From Pseudomonadota bacterium (GTDB lineage: Bacteria; Myxococcota_A; Polyangia; Polyangiales; JAKSBK01), in assembly GCA_022361155.1 (NCBI GenBank), contig JAKSBK010000034.1, positions 1-47,321 of the forward strand: 47,321 nt of DNA, given 5' to 3'. The position numbers and the translations under genes were made by a program. Below the pieces are notes generated by a model. That model was not told the DNA's origin. It ran no database searches and saw nothing but the letters and a program-made list of their open reading frames with translations. This document shows, in pieces, positions 33,363 through 42,131 of the stretch (the first letter of the stretch is position 1; every line of letters begins with the position of its first letter).

Positions 33363-35978
33363 ATGAGAAACGTCAACACGCTTACAGCGAGACGGATGCT
33401 CGGGGTGGCCGGTTGGCCGTTCATCGCAGCCTTGGGACCAGTACTCGTGATGCCCGCTTTCGCGGCGGCGCAAGAATCGCTCCCTCAAGATGCCGCGGCT
33501 GGCGATTCCGAGTCATTTGCCCCGGTGGGCTCGGCTGGGGAGCGTCCTGCTCCGCACAGCGGGTCGGAGGCTTCCGGCACGGCCGGCGCCGAGGCGGAGA
33601 CCGGGGATTCGGAGCCCCCCGAGGAGTTGCTCGTGACAGGTACGCGCTTCGGGGGCCGCACCAGCATGGATTCCGCGGTTCCTATCGACTCATTCAAGGT
33701 CGAGACGCTGCAGCAGCAGGGCAACGGGGATATGACGGAGATCCTGAAGAACATCGTGCCTTCTTTTGCCGCCACGTCCTACACCGGAGACGGCAGCGCC
33801 TTCATTCGTTCGAGCTCCCTGCGTGGCTTGCCGCCCGACGAAACGCTGGTGTTGGTTAACCGCAAACGCCGACATCGTTCCGCGCTGGTGGCCCTTGGCG
33901 GCGCCGCCATGAACCAGGGCGCTCAGGCCGTCGACGTCGGCATGATCCCGACCATTGCCCTTAGGAACATGGAAGTGTTGCGTGACGGTGCGGCGGCGCA
34001 GTACGGCTCGGACGCCATTGCCGGCGTGATCAACTACATCCTCAAGGACAATGCACAGGGCGGTGAGGTGCAGGCCCGAGTCGGGCAATGGTACGGCGGC
34101 GAGCACGAGTTTCAGATCGCTGGCAACCTGGGCCTGCCCCTGGGCCCGGAGGGCTTTCTCAGCCTCAGCGCCGAGTACACGGATTCCCAAGAACTGTCCC
34201 GAGGTGGCCAGCACGAAAAGGCGCGAGCATTGACGGACATGGGAGTGCAAGACGTGCCCGATCCCGCCCAGGTGTGGGGCCGTCCCCAAAGCCGGGGCCT
34301 GCGCTTGTTCTGGAACGGCGGGCTGCCGGTCACCGAAGACGTCAGGCCCTATTTCTTCGGCAGTTTTGCTCGCACCTACGGCAACTACGGCTTTTTCTAC
34401 CGCGAGCCCAACAAGTCCGGCGTGAGCACCCCGTTGCCGCTCGATCCGATGGATCCCTCGAAAGGCAATTTCAGCTGGTCGGACCAAGGCCAGTGGCCCG
34501 TCGGCTTCACGCCGCGCCTTGAGGGCTTCATCACCGACTTCAGCCAGGTTGCCGGTGTGGGCGGTGCCTTCCCGTTCGGTGTTCAGTACGATCTCAGCGG
34601 CGCCTTCGGCATGAACCGGATCAGCTACACGCTGAACGACAGCATCAATCCGTCCTGGGGCCCCGAGTCACCCACGGTGTTCAAGCCGGGGGACTTACAA
34701 CAAAGGGATCTCAATTTCAATGCCGACTTTTCCTATGGCATCACGGAGGGCCTCAATCTCGCCTGGGGCGCAGAATGGCGCAGCGAGGAGTTCACCATGT
34801 ACCAGGGTGACGATGCCTCCTGGCAAGCCGGAAGGTGGAGCGGCGTGAGCAGTCTCCGCGACCCGACGGCGATGATCGACCCGATGACCATGATGAGCAT
34901 GCCGTACACGGAACCGCTCATCGGAGCCAACGGCTACCAGGGCACATCCCCAGACATGGCGGGCGCATGGACTCGCACCAATTGGGCCTTCTATGCGGAC
35001 ACCGAGTGGGACGCGAATGAGGATCTGCTTCTCCAGGGTGCAGGCCGGTTCGAGAACTTCTCGAGCTTCGGCTCGACCCTGAATGGCAAGCTGGCAGCTC
35101 GCTACGCCGCCACGGACTTCTTGACGCTGCGCGGTGCCGCGTCTACGGGCTTTCGTGCTCCGACGCCGGGCCAGTCCAACCTGACAAACGTTGCAACGGT
35201 CTTCGTGCCCGGAACCATCGAGCAGCAGCTAACCGGAACCGTGCGGCCAACCGACGAGGTGGCCCGGCCGCACGGGGGCCGGCTGTTGCAGCCGGAGAAG
35301 TCGGTGAACGTGAGCTTCGGCTTCACCACCCAACCCACCGGCTCTCTACGGCTGACGGCCGACGCGTATCGCATTGCCGTCGAGGGCCGCATCGTGATGG
35401 CGGCCGACATCGATGTCTCGGCCATGGCGGCCCCTCCGGGCTCGCCGACGTATCAGAAGATCCGCTTCTACACCAATGGTCTGGATACGGTGACGACTGG
35501 CCTCGATGTGGTGCTGCTCTACGATCTTGACTGGGCAGATTTCGCCTTGGAGGGTGCCGGCGATATGAACGTCAGCCTGGCCTACAATTTCAACAGAACG
35601 AAGGTTGCCGAACAAACGAACATCGCCGTGAACGAACGGCGCAAAGCCAACATCGAGAACGCCTTGCCCAGGCACCACCTGGCTGCCACCGCAACGCAGA
35701 ATCTCGGCAAATGGTCGTTGATGCTGCGTGCCAACTACTACGGCTCGCACCAAGACGAAGATCCCCAATACTCGGTCGGTGGCGAGGTGCTCTTGGATGC
35801 CCAGCTGACCTACCGCATCGACCGCCGGTTCTCGCTAATGCTCGGCGCCAACAACATGCTCAACAACTTCCCCGATGAGGTACCCACACGTATGGCGAAC
35901 GGACTTCCCTGGCCCCGCCGCAGTCCGGTCGGCTATCACGGCGGTATGGTCTACTTGCGTGGCGTTGCGCGACTGTGA
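33363..35978 (+). CDS. TonB-dependent outer-membrane receptor
   Basis: A protein of 871 residues from the ATG at 33363. A signal peptide (MRNVNTLTARRMLGVAGWPF to about AFAAA) is followed by a low-complexity acidic stretch, a TonB-box-like EELLVTGTRF and a plug domain (residues about 85-195) with VPSFAATSYTGDGSAFIRSS, LRGLPPDETLVLVNRKRRH and VLRDGAAAQYGSDAIAGVIN. The rest is a 22-strand-type barrel with SVNVSFGF, LTYRIDRRFSLMLGANNMLN. It imports a substrate across the outer membrane using proton-motive force via TonB. The substrate is unknown; proximity to glucan genes allows, but does not show, a carbohydrate. The last residue is Leu (YLRGVARL) rather than the usual aromatic. The frame is open 61 codons further upstream through tandem repeats, rejected as leader. 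Confidence 0.92.
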   Translation: MRNVNTLTARRMLGVAGWPFIAALGPVLVMPAFAAAQESLPQDAAAGDSESFAPVGSAGERPAPHSGSEASGTAGAEAETGDSEPPEELLVTGTRFGGRTSMDSAVPIDSFKVETLQQQGNGDMTEILKNIVPSFAATSYTGDGSAFIRSSSLRGLPPDETLVLVNRKRRHRSALVALGGAAMNQGAQAVDVGMIPTIALRNMEVLRDGAAAQYGSDAIAGVINYILKDNAQGGEVQARVGQWYGGEHEFQIAGNLGLPLGPEGFLSLSAEYTDSQELSRGGQHEKARALTDMGVQDVPDPAQVWGRPQSRGLRLFWNGGLPVTEDVRPYFFGSFARTYGNYGFFYREPNKSGVSTPLPLDPMDPSKGNFSWSDQGQWPVGFTPRLEGFITDFSQVAGVGGAFPFGVQYDLSGAFGMNRISYTLNDSINPSWGPESPTVFKPGDLQQRDLNFNADFSYGITEGLNLAWGAEWRSEEFTMYQGDDASWQAGRWSGVSSLRDPTAMIDPMTMMSMPYTEPLIGANGYQGTSPDMAGAWTRTNWAFYADTEWDANEDLLLQGAGRFENFSSFGSTLNGKLAARYAATDFLTLRGAASTGFRAPTPGQSNLTNVATVFVPGTIEQQLTGTVRPTDEVARPHGGRLLQPEKSVNVSFGFTTQPTGSLRLTADAYRIAVEGRIVMAADIDVSAMAAPPGSPTYQKIRFYTNGLDTVTTGLDVVLLYDLDWADFALEGAGDMNVSLAYNFNRTKVAEQTNIAVNERRKANIENALPRHHLAATATQNLGKWSLMLRANYYGSHQDEDPQYSVGGEVLLDAQLTYRIDRRFSLMLGANNMLNNFPDEVPTRMANGLPWPRRSPVGYHGGMVYLRGVARL

Positions 35979-36071
35979 ACATGGTGCGCCTTCGTAGCTG
36001 GGAAGGGACGCCCGGGAAACAGCCGTGACCGCCCAGGAGACGCGGAGGGCAGCAGCCACCCCAAACATGCA

Positions 36072-36255
36072 GGCCCGGTGGTCGGGATGTTTTGCGGGGG
36101 CGCAGCGCGCGCCGACCCGCATGCCAGTTCGCTCGCCGGGTTGGCGCGCGCGTCGAGGCCGGCGTGCGCGCGCCTAGGCTCAGCTCGTGGGCTTGACTAC
36201 CGCGCGCACATCGTGCACGTCGGCCGACCCCGCAAAACGTCCCGACCACCGGGCC
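36072..36255. mobile_element. 184-bp inverted-repeat module 1
   Basis: The two ends, 36072-36099 and 36228-36255, are 28-bp inverted repeats with one mismatch. The outer end starts GGCCCGGTGGTCGGGATGTT. The 128 bp between are very GC-rich with many GCGC runs and no plausible coding frame. As RNA or single-stranded DNA it would fold into a long stem. No clear target duplication is visible. It is followed 19 bp later by the 51-bp repeat at 36275 and then by glgE. Confidence 0.75.
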
Positions 36256-36274
36256 GACCCGGCAGCGGTACATT

Positions 36275-36325
36275 CCGCTCTTTGCCGTTCACTCCAAAAA
36301 CACCTACAAAAGTGCTGAACTCGAG
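36275..36325 (+). repeat. 51-bp conserved repeat, copy 1
   Basis: This 51-bp stretch (beginning CCGCTCTTTGCCGTTCACTC, ending GTGCTGAACTCGAG) is the reverse complement of 46800-46850 with one mismatch. It forms most of the glgE 5' leader, ending 14 bp before the ATG. A weak promoter-like pair (TTGCCG, 17 bp, TACAAA) lies inside, so it might supply the promoter of glgE; this is a guess. Confidence 0.85.
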
Positions 36326-36339
36326 ACTAGAGAATCAGC

Positions 36340-38310
36340 ATGCTTCCTCCCGATGTAGTGAACCGGGTCTGGATCGAGGGCGTTCGGCCGGAGATCGATG
36401 GCGGCCGTTGGCCGGTCAAGGCCATTCTTGGCGATCGGTTCGCGGTCCAGGCCGACTTGGTGGCGGATGGCCACGACGCCGTGGCAGGCGTGGTGCTGTA
36501 TCGGTTTGGGCAGGGCGGGAGCTGGAGCGAGACGCCCCTTGATCTCCTGGTGAACGACCGCTTCGAAGCCAGCTTCGACCTCACGGAGCTCGGCCTGTGG
36601 GAGTACACGCTCGAGGCCTGGGTCGACGACTTTGCAACTTGGCGCGCTCGCCTGCAGAAGCGGATCCAGGCAAAGCAGGAAGTAGCGCTCGAGCTGCTCG
36701 TCGGGGCAGACTTGGTAGAACAAGCGGCCGAACGCGCTTGGAGAAAACACGAGGGGGATCACGCCCTGCTCGAGCGCTTCGCCCTGGATTTGCGCGATCC
36801 CGACACCACAACGGCCAAACAGGCTGCGCTGGGCATCGGTCTCTCCGACCTGATGGCTGCCTATCCGGACCGCAGTCGTGGTACGCGCTACGACCATGTC
36901 CTGCAGGTACGCGCCGAGCGGACCAAGGCGCGATTCTCGGCCTGGTACGAGCTCTTTCCACGCTCGACCGGCAGCAACGGCAAGCACGGCTCTTTTGCGG
37001 ATGTCGAGGCCGTGCTGCCCTACGTGGCCTCCATGGGCTTTGACGTCCTGTACCTGCCACCCATTCATCCCATCGGCAGGAGCTACCGCAAAGGCAGGAA
37101 CAACGCTCTCGAAGCCCAGCCTGAAGACCCCGGCAGTCCATGGGCCATAGGCTCCTCCCAGGGCGGCCACAAAGCGATCCACCCGGAGCTCGGAACCCCG
37201 ACCGATTTTCGCCATCTAGTGTCTGCGGCCCGCGAACATGATTTGGAGGTGGCCATGGACATTGCGTTTCAAGCTTCGCCGGACCACCCCTACGTGAAGG
37301 AGCATCCCGAATGGTTCAAACAGCGTCCGGATGGCACGATTCAGTATGCCGAGAACCCGCCCAAGAAGTACCAGGACATCTATCCTTTCGATTTCGGCTC
37401 CAGAGATTGGTGGCCACTATGGCAAGAGCTTTATAGCATTCTTATCTATTGGATCGAACAGGGTATCCGGATCTTCCGTGTCGACAATCCACATACCAAG
37501 TCGCTTCCCTTCTGGGCCTGGTGCCTGTCCGAAATCTACAAGCAACATCCGGATACGGTGTTTCTTGCCGAGGCCTTTACTCGACCCAAGCTCATGGCCG
37601 CGCTCGCCAAGGCAGGGTTCTCTCAATCGTATACGTACTTTACCTGGCGAAACACCCGTTGGGAAATTCAACAGTACCTCGAAGAGCTCACAACCACGCA
37701 GCTGGCCAGCTACTTTCGACCTAACTTTTGGCCAAACACGCCAGATATTCTGCCGGAGCACCTTCAGCACGGTGGCCGGCCGGCCTTCATCGCTCGCTTC
37801 GTCCTAGCCGCTACACTCGCAAGCAACTACGGTATCTACGGACCCGCATTCGAGCTCATGGAGCACGTAGCCCGGCCTGGATCCGAGGAATATCTCGATA
37901 ACGAGAAGTACGAAATTAGGTCATGGAACCTACGCGAACCGAAAAGCCTGCGCTCGATCATAACCCGCATCAATCAAACGCGCAAATCCCAGCCAGCCTT
38001 GCAGGATAATCGCAATCTACGTTTTCACCCCACGGACAACAACCAGCTCCTATGCTTCAGCAAGCATAGCGACGACTGCGAGAGTCGGGTTCTAATCGTA
38101 GTCAACTTGGATTATCGCTACAAGCAATCAGGATGGGTTGAGCTGGACCCCAAGCTGCTTGGTGTTGAAGAAGACAGCGCTTACGAGGTCCACGACGTCC
38201 TCACGGGTGCGCGCTACCCTTGGCGTGGCGGGCGCAACTATGTGGAGCTGGACCCGCAGCGCGTCCCGGCCCACCTTTTCATCGTGCAGCAACCGGCTAC
38301 AAGCGCGTGA
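36340..38310 (+). CDS. glgE: alpha-1,4-glucan:maltose-1-phosphate maltosyltransferase GlgE
   Basis: A 656-residue protein of typical GlgE length. The enzyme transfers maltosyl units from alpha-maltose-1-phosphate onto alpha-1,4-glucan chains. An N-terminal beta-sandwich and helical insertion (residues 1-190) precede a GH13 (GH13_3) catalytic barrel. Motifs: FSAWYELFPRS, YLPPIHPIG, YRKGRNN, the nucleophile Asp382 in RIFRVDNPHTK, acid/base Glu411 in FLAEAFTRPK and Asp469 in NTPDILPEHLQHGG. The C-terminal beta domain ends near 650. It is followed after 65 bp by the TreS-maltokinase gene that produces its substrate. The ATG at 36340 is the first Met in frame with family-like sequence. Confidence 0.95.
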   Translation: MLPPDVVNRVWIEGVRPEIDGGRWPVKAILGDRFAVQADLVADGHDAVAGVVLYRFGQGGSWSETPLDLLVNDRFEASFDLTELGLWEYTLEAWVDDFATWRARLQKRIQAKQEVALELLVGADLVEQAAERAWRKHEGDHALLERFALDLRDPDTTTAKQAALGIGLSDLMAAYPDRSRGTRYDHVLQVRAERTKARFSAWYELFPRSTGSNGKHGSFADVEAVLPYVASMGFDVLYLPPIHPIGRSYRKGRNNALEAQPEDPGSPWAIGSSQGGHKAIHPELGTPTDFRHLVSAAREHDLEVAMDIAFQASPDHPYVKEHPEWFKQRPDGTIQYAENPPKKYQDIYPFDFGSRDWWPLWQELYSILIYWIEQGIRIFRVDNPHTKSLPFWAWCLSEIYKQHPDTVFLAEAFTRPKLMAALAKAGFSQSYTYFTWRNTRWEIQQYLEELTTTQLASYFRPNFWPNTPDILPEHLQHGGRPAFIARFVLAATLASNYGIYGPAFELMEHVARPGSEEYLDNEKYEIRSWNLREPKSLRSIITRINQTRKSQPALQDNRNLRFHPTDNNQLLCFSKHSDDCESRVLIVVNLDYRYKQSGWVELDPKLLGVEEDSAYEVHDVLTGARYPWRGGRNYVELDPQRVPAHLFIVQQPATSA

Positions 38311-38375
38311 GGACGAAGGAGCAGCTAGCCCGTCGCCAATTGCTCGCCGCCCTCCGCACGGATACAGGACACTAG

Positions 38376-41300
38376 ATGAGCCGTCGCCGCCCGCGTCAGG
38401 AGCCAGAGAGCGAACCCCAGTGGTACAGGGATGCCGTCATCTACGAACTCCACGTCCGCGCATTTTGCGATTCCAATGCAGACGGCATAGGAGATTTCCA
38501 GGGCCTTATCAGCAAGCTCGACTATCTCCGGGATCTGGGTGTCACCGCCATTTGGCTGCTTCCCTTCTACCCGTCGCCGCTGCGCGACGATGGCTACGAC
38601 ATTGCGGATTATACGAGCGTGAACCCGGCGCATGGCACGCTTTCGGACTTCAAGCGTTTTCTACGGGAGGCGCATGCGCGCGGCCTGCGCGTGATCACGG
38701 AGCTCGTTATCAACCACACTTCGAGCGAGCATCCGTGGTTCCAGCGCGCGCGTGAAGCCCCGCCTGGCAGCCGGGAGCGCAACTTCTATGTGTGGAGTGA
38801 TACGGCGGAGCGCTATTCCGACACCCGGATTATCTTCAAGGACTTCGAGACGTCGAATTGGACTTGGGATCCGGTGGCAAAAGCCTACTATTGGCACCGC
38901 TTCTATTCTCACCAGCCGGATCTGAACTTTGATAGCCCGCAGGTTCATAGGAGCTTGCTCAAGATCGTGGATTTCTGGATGGATATGGGTGTGGACGGGA
39001 TGCGACTGGATGCCGTGCCGTACTTATATGAGCGGGAGGGAACCAATTGCGAGAACCTTGCGGAAACGCACGCATTCCTTAAGGAGCTTCGGAGGCATAT
39101 CGACGGGAAATACAAGGATCGCATGCTGCTTGCAGAGGCCAACCAATGGCCGGAGGATTCGGCGGCATACTTCGGAAATGGAGACGAGTGCCACATGAAC
39201 TTCCATTTTCCTCTGATGCCGCGGATGTTCATGGCCTTACATTTGGAGGACCGGTTTCCGCTCGTCGATATTCTGGATCAGACACCTGCGATCCCGGAGA
39301 ATTGTCAGTGGGCCATCTTTTTGCGTAATCATGACGAGCTGACGCTGGAAATGGTAACGGACGAGGATCGGGACTATATGTGGCGCGTATACGCGGAGGA
39401 TCGGCAGGCGCGGATCAACCTCGGCATACGCCGGAGACTGGCACCGCTGCTTAGGGCGCGACGGAAGATCGAGCTGCTGAACGGGCTGCTGTTCTCGCTT
39501 CCGGGCACACCGGTTGTCTACTACGGGGACGAGATCGGCATGGGGGACAACATCTACATGGGCGACCGCGACGGTGTACGAACACCCATGCAGTGGAGCC
39601 CGGATCGCAACGCGGGTTTTTCGCGGGCCAATCCTCAGCGGCTATATCTGCCGGTCATAATCGACTCGGAATACCACTACGAAGCGGTGAACGTGGAGAC
39701 AGCGCTTGGCAATCCATCGTCGCTGTTGTGGTGGATGAAGCGAATGATCACGCTGCGGACGAGACACGCGGCCTTCGGGCGGGGGGCCTTCAAGCTGCTG
39801 CGGCCGAACAACAACAAGGTGTTCGCGTTCGTGCGGTCCTACGAGCAGGAGCGGATTCTTGTAGTGGCGAATCTTGCGCGTTTCTGCCAGCACGTGGAGC
39901 TGGACTTGGCGGACTACGCGGGGTCGGTTCCGGAGGAGCTCTTTGGACGCACGCCGTTTCCTGCGATTTCGGAGGGACCATACTCGCTCTCGTTGAGCCC
40001 ACACGCTTTTTTTTGGTTTCAGTTGACGGAGCCGAGCGCTCCGGCCACGGGCGGGGGGGATGTCCCGGAGTTGCGGGATGTGGGGGAGTTGAAAGTGCTT
40101 TTGGAGCGGCCGGGGAGGGGAAGGCTGGAAGGGCTGCTCACGCAACATGTGACGCGGCAGCGTTGGTTTAGATCCAAGGCCAGGCGGATACGGAACGTAC
40201 AGGTGGTTGACGAGGCTGCGGTTGGCAGGGCGAGCTTGCTCGTGCTGCTGCAGGTGGACTTCTATCAGGGGTCGAGCGAGATCTACCTGCTGCCGCTGGG
40301 GATATGCAGCGGTGCTGAGGCAGCCGGTGTGCTGAAGGCACATCCGGCGGCGGTGTTGGCCAAGGCGGGCAAGGATGAGGATCTTTCCAACGAAGCTGCC
40401 AGCATCGTCTGTGAGGCCAGCCTGATCGAGGACTTTGCACGACAGCTTTTGGCGGTGATGGCGAGCCGCCGGGGCCTGAAGACCGGCAAGGGGCGCTTGG
40501 TGGGTTGGGTGCAGCAGGGGACCGAAACCGCGCGCGAAGCAGCTCGAAGTACCCCGCGTTCGATGGGCGTGGAACAGACCAACACCAGTATCGCGTTCGG
40601 TGAAGTTGCGATCCTGAAGCTCCAGCGCCTGATCGAGCCAGGGGTCAATGCGGACGTGGAAGTCGTCCGTTTTCTCAACGAGAGTACGACGTTTCGGCAG
40701 GCACCGGAGGTGCTCGGGACGCTGCAGTACGAAACCCAGAAGAAGGAGCCTGCCCTGGTTGGGGCGCTGCAGAGGTTCATTCCGAACCGCGGTGATGCCT
40801 GGACATTCACATTGGAGGTGATCCAACGCTACTACGAGCAGGCGCTGGCACAACCGGTTGATGTCAAAGCGGAGTTCCCGGAGGGTGGATTGGTGAAACG
40901 GGCGCTCGAGACGCCGCCCAAAGTGATGGAGGAGACGCTCGGACCGTACGTGCCGCTGGTTCGGCTCCTCGCAGAGCGAACGGCGGAGCTGCATGTGGCG
41001 CTTGGCTCGCGGCGCCGTGACCCGAGCTTTGGTCCCGAAGCATTCTCGGAGCTCTACCAGCGTTCGATGTACCAGTCCGCGCGGTCGCGGCTGGCGGCGA
41101 GCATGGACTCCCTGCGCTCCAACGTGAACAGTCTTTCGGACGCGGACCGTGACCGTGCCAACGGATTGTTGAGTCGGAGCGATGCCATCGACCACAAGTT
41201 GCGCGCGATCGCAGCCGGCAGGATCGCAGCCCAGCGAATTCGTTGCCACGGCGATTATCACCTGGGGCAGGTGCTTTACACCGGTAAGGACTTCGTGATC

Positions 41301-41702
41301 ATCGACTTCGAAGGGGAGCCAGCGCGGTCGATCACCGAGCGTCGCTTCAAGCGTTCGGCCCTGCGCGATGTTGCGGGTATGATTCGGTCGTTTCACTACG
41401 CCGCGGAAACCGCGTTACGGGAGTGTCAAGAAACGGAAACCGAGATGCAGCGGCTGGGTGCCTGGAGTCGGGCCTGGGCGGAGTGGGTGAGCGCGCTATT
41501 TCTCGGCACGTATCTCGATCGCGCCAAAGCAAGCCCTGGCGTCCCGGCTCGCGAGGAGGACACTGGCAGGTTGCTGGAGTTCTACTTGCTCGAGAAGTGC
41601 ATCTACGAGCTTGGCTACGAGTTGAACCATAGGCCGGACTGGGTGTGCATTCCGCTGTCCGGGCTGGAGCAGCTTCTGGCGCAGGGCGCGGTGCAGGGAT
41701 GA
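38376..41702 (+). CDS. treS: trehalose synthase / maltokinase fusion protein
   Basis: An 1108-residue bifunctional protein. Residues about 15-555 are trehalose synthase (GH13), interconverting trehalose and maltose: WYRDAVIYELHVRAFCDSN, nucleophile Asp212 in GMRLDAVPYL, acid/base Glu254 in LLAEANQW, Asp320 in FLRNHDELTLEM, and VRTPMQWSPDRNAGFS. Residues about 580-1108 are maltokinase (Pep2/Mak), phosphorylating maltose with ATP: N-terminal cap (RWFRSKARRIRNVQVVD), ILKLQRLIEPGVNADVEV, the kinase catalytic loop CHGDYHLGQVL (His958, Asp960) and the metal-binding Asp977 in IIDFEGEP. Such fusions occur in many bacteria. Together with GlgE it makes a trehalose-to-glucan route. Confidence 0.95.
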   Translation: MSRRRPRQEPESEPQWYRDAVIYELHVRAFCDSNADGIGDFQGLISKLDYLRDLGVTAIWLLPFYPSPLRDDGYDIADYTSVNPAHGTLSDFKRFLREAHARGLRVITELVINHTSSEHPWFQRAREAPPGSRERNFYVWSDTAERYSDTRIIFKDFETSNWTWDPVAKAYYWHRFYSHQPDLNFDSPQVHRSLLKIVDFWMDMGVDGMRLDAVPYLYEREGTNCENLAETHAFLKELRRHIDGKYKDRMLLAEANQWPEDSAAYFGNGDECHMNFHFPLMPRMFMALHLEDRFPLVDILDQTPAIPENCQWAIFLRNHDELTLEMVTDEDRDYMWRVYAEDRQARINLGIRRRLAPLLRARRKIELLNGLLFSLPGTPVVYYGDEIGMGDNIYMGDRDGVRTPMQWSPDRNAGFSRANPQRLYLPVIIDSEYHYEAVNVETALGNPSSLLWWMKRMITLRTRHAAFGRGAFKLLRPNNNKVFAFVRSYEQERILVVANLARFCQHVELDLADYAGSVPEELFGRTPFPAISEGPYSLSLSPHAFFWFQLTEPSAPATGGGDVPELRDVGELKVLLERPGRGRLEGLLTQHVTRQRWFRSKARRIRNVQVVDEAAVGRASLLVLLQVDFYQGSSEIYLLPLGICSGAEAAGVLKAHPAAVLAKAGKDEDLSNEAASIVCEASLIEDFARQLLAVMASRRGLKTGKGRLVGWVQQGTETAREAARSTPRSMGVEQTNTSIAFGEVAILKLQRLIEPGVNADVEVVRFLNESTTFRQAPEVLGTLQYETQKKEPALVGALQRFIPNRGDAWTFTLEVIQRYYEQALAQPVDVKAEFPEGGLVKRALETPPKVMEETLGPYVPLVRLLAERTAELHVALGSRRRDPSFGPEAFSELYQRSMYQSARSRLAASMDSLRSNVNSLSDADRDRANGLLSRSDAIDHKLRAIAAGRIAAQRIRCHGDYHLGQVLYTGKDFVIIDFEGEPARSITERRFKRSALRDVAGMIRSFHYAAETALRECQETETEMQRLGAWSRAWAEWVSALFLGTYLDRAKASPGVPAREEDTGRLLEFYLLEKCIYELGYELNHRPDWVCIPLSGLEQLLAQGAVQG

Positions 41703-41723
41703 GCAGGGGACACGGGATGACCT

Positions 41724-42096
41724 ATGAGGGCGACTACTCGCCGTTCCGCAAGCGTCGCCACGGGCGCCGAAGTCCTGGCTCTAGCGTGCGCGGGGCTGTG
41801 CCTCAAGGCGGGAGTCTTCCCGGCGCACGCTTTGGCTGCGAACGCTCGTCGGTCCGCTGGACTTCGTGGACGGAGGGTTCTTGGCGAGCACCACGATCGC
41901 GGGGAGCTCGGACTTGCGGCTGGCGTTCCGGCTTCTCATCCCCGGCTTCGGCGTGCTTGGCGTTCACGCGATCGCCTCGCTGAGGGGAGTTGCGCGGCGC
42001 CTACCCCTGACAAATCCTGCCCTTTCCGTCGCCGCCTTCGGCATGATCGGCTTTCCACCGATGGCCGGCTTTGTTTCAAAACGGCATTGCCGGTGA
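41724..42096 (+). pseudogene. decayed NuoN/MrpD-type antiporter-subunit fragment
   Basis: Two pieces in different plus frames. The first (from 41724) reads VLALACAGLCLKAGVFPAHA, the LKAG-FP-H motif of complex I / Mrp antiporter membrane subunits. The second (to 42096) reads VARRLPLTNPALSVAAFGMI followed by GFPPMAGFVSK, the next conserved helix pair of the same family. The frame changes between about 41850 and 41880. The C-terminal part of the family and most of the N-terminus are missing. It fills the 429-bp gap between treS-mak and malQ, and nothing else in the window is related. No functional product is expected. Confidence 0.6.
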
Positions 42097-42131
42097 GATC
42101 GGTGTCTTTGTAAGCGAGCACGGTCGGCATC

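Noticed and set aside
36078-36542. Open frame sharing the peptide RSLPFTPKTPTKVLN with a minus-strand frame at 46670-46945
   Set aside because: The shared peptide is just the translation of the 51-bp repeat; the frames have no ribosome binding sites and run into glgE or the peptidase gene.
39642-41396. 584-codon minus-strand open frame opposite treS-maltokinase
   Set aside because: The plus strand encodes catalytic motifs of both enzymes; the antisense frame has none.
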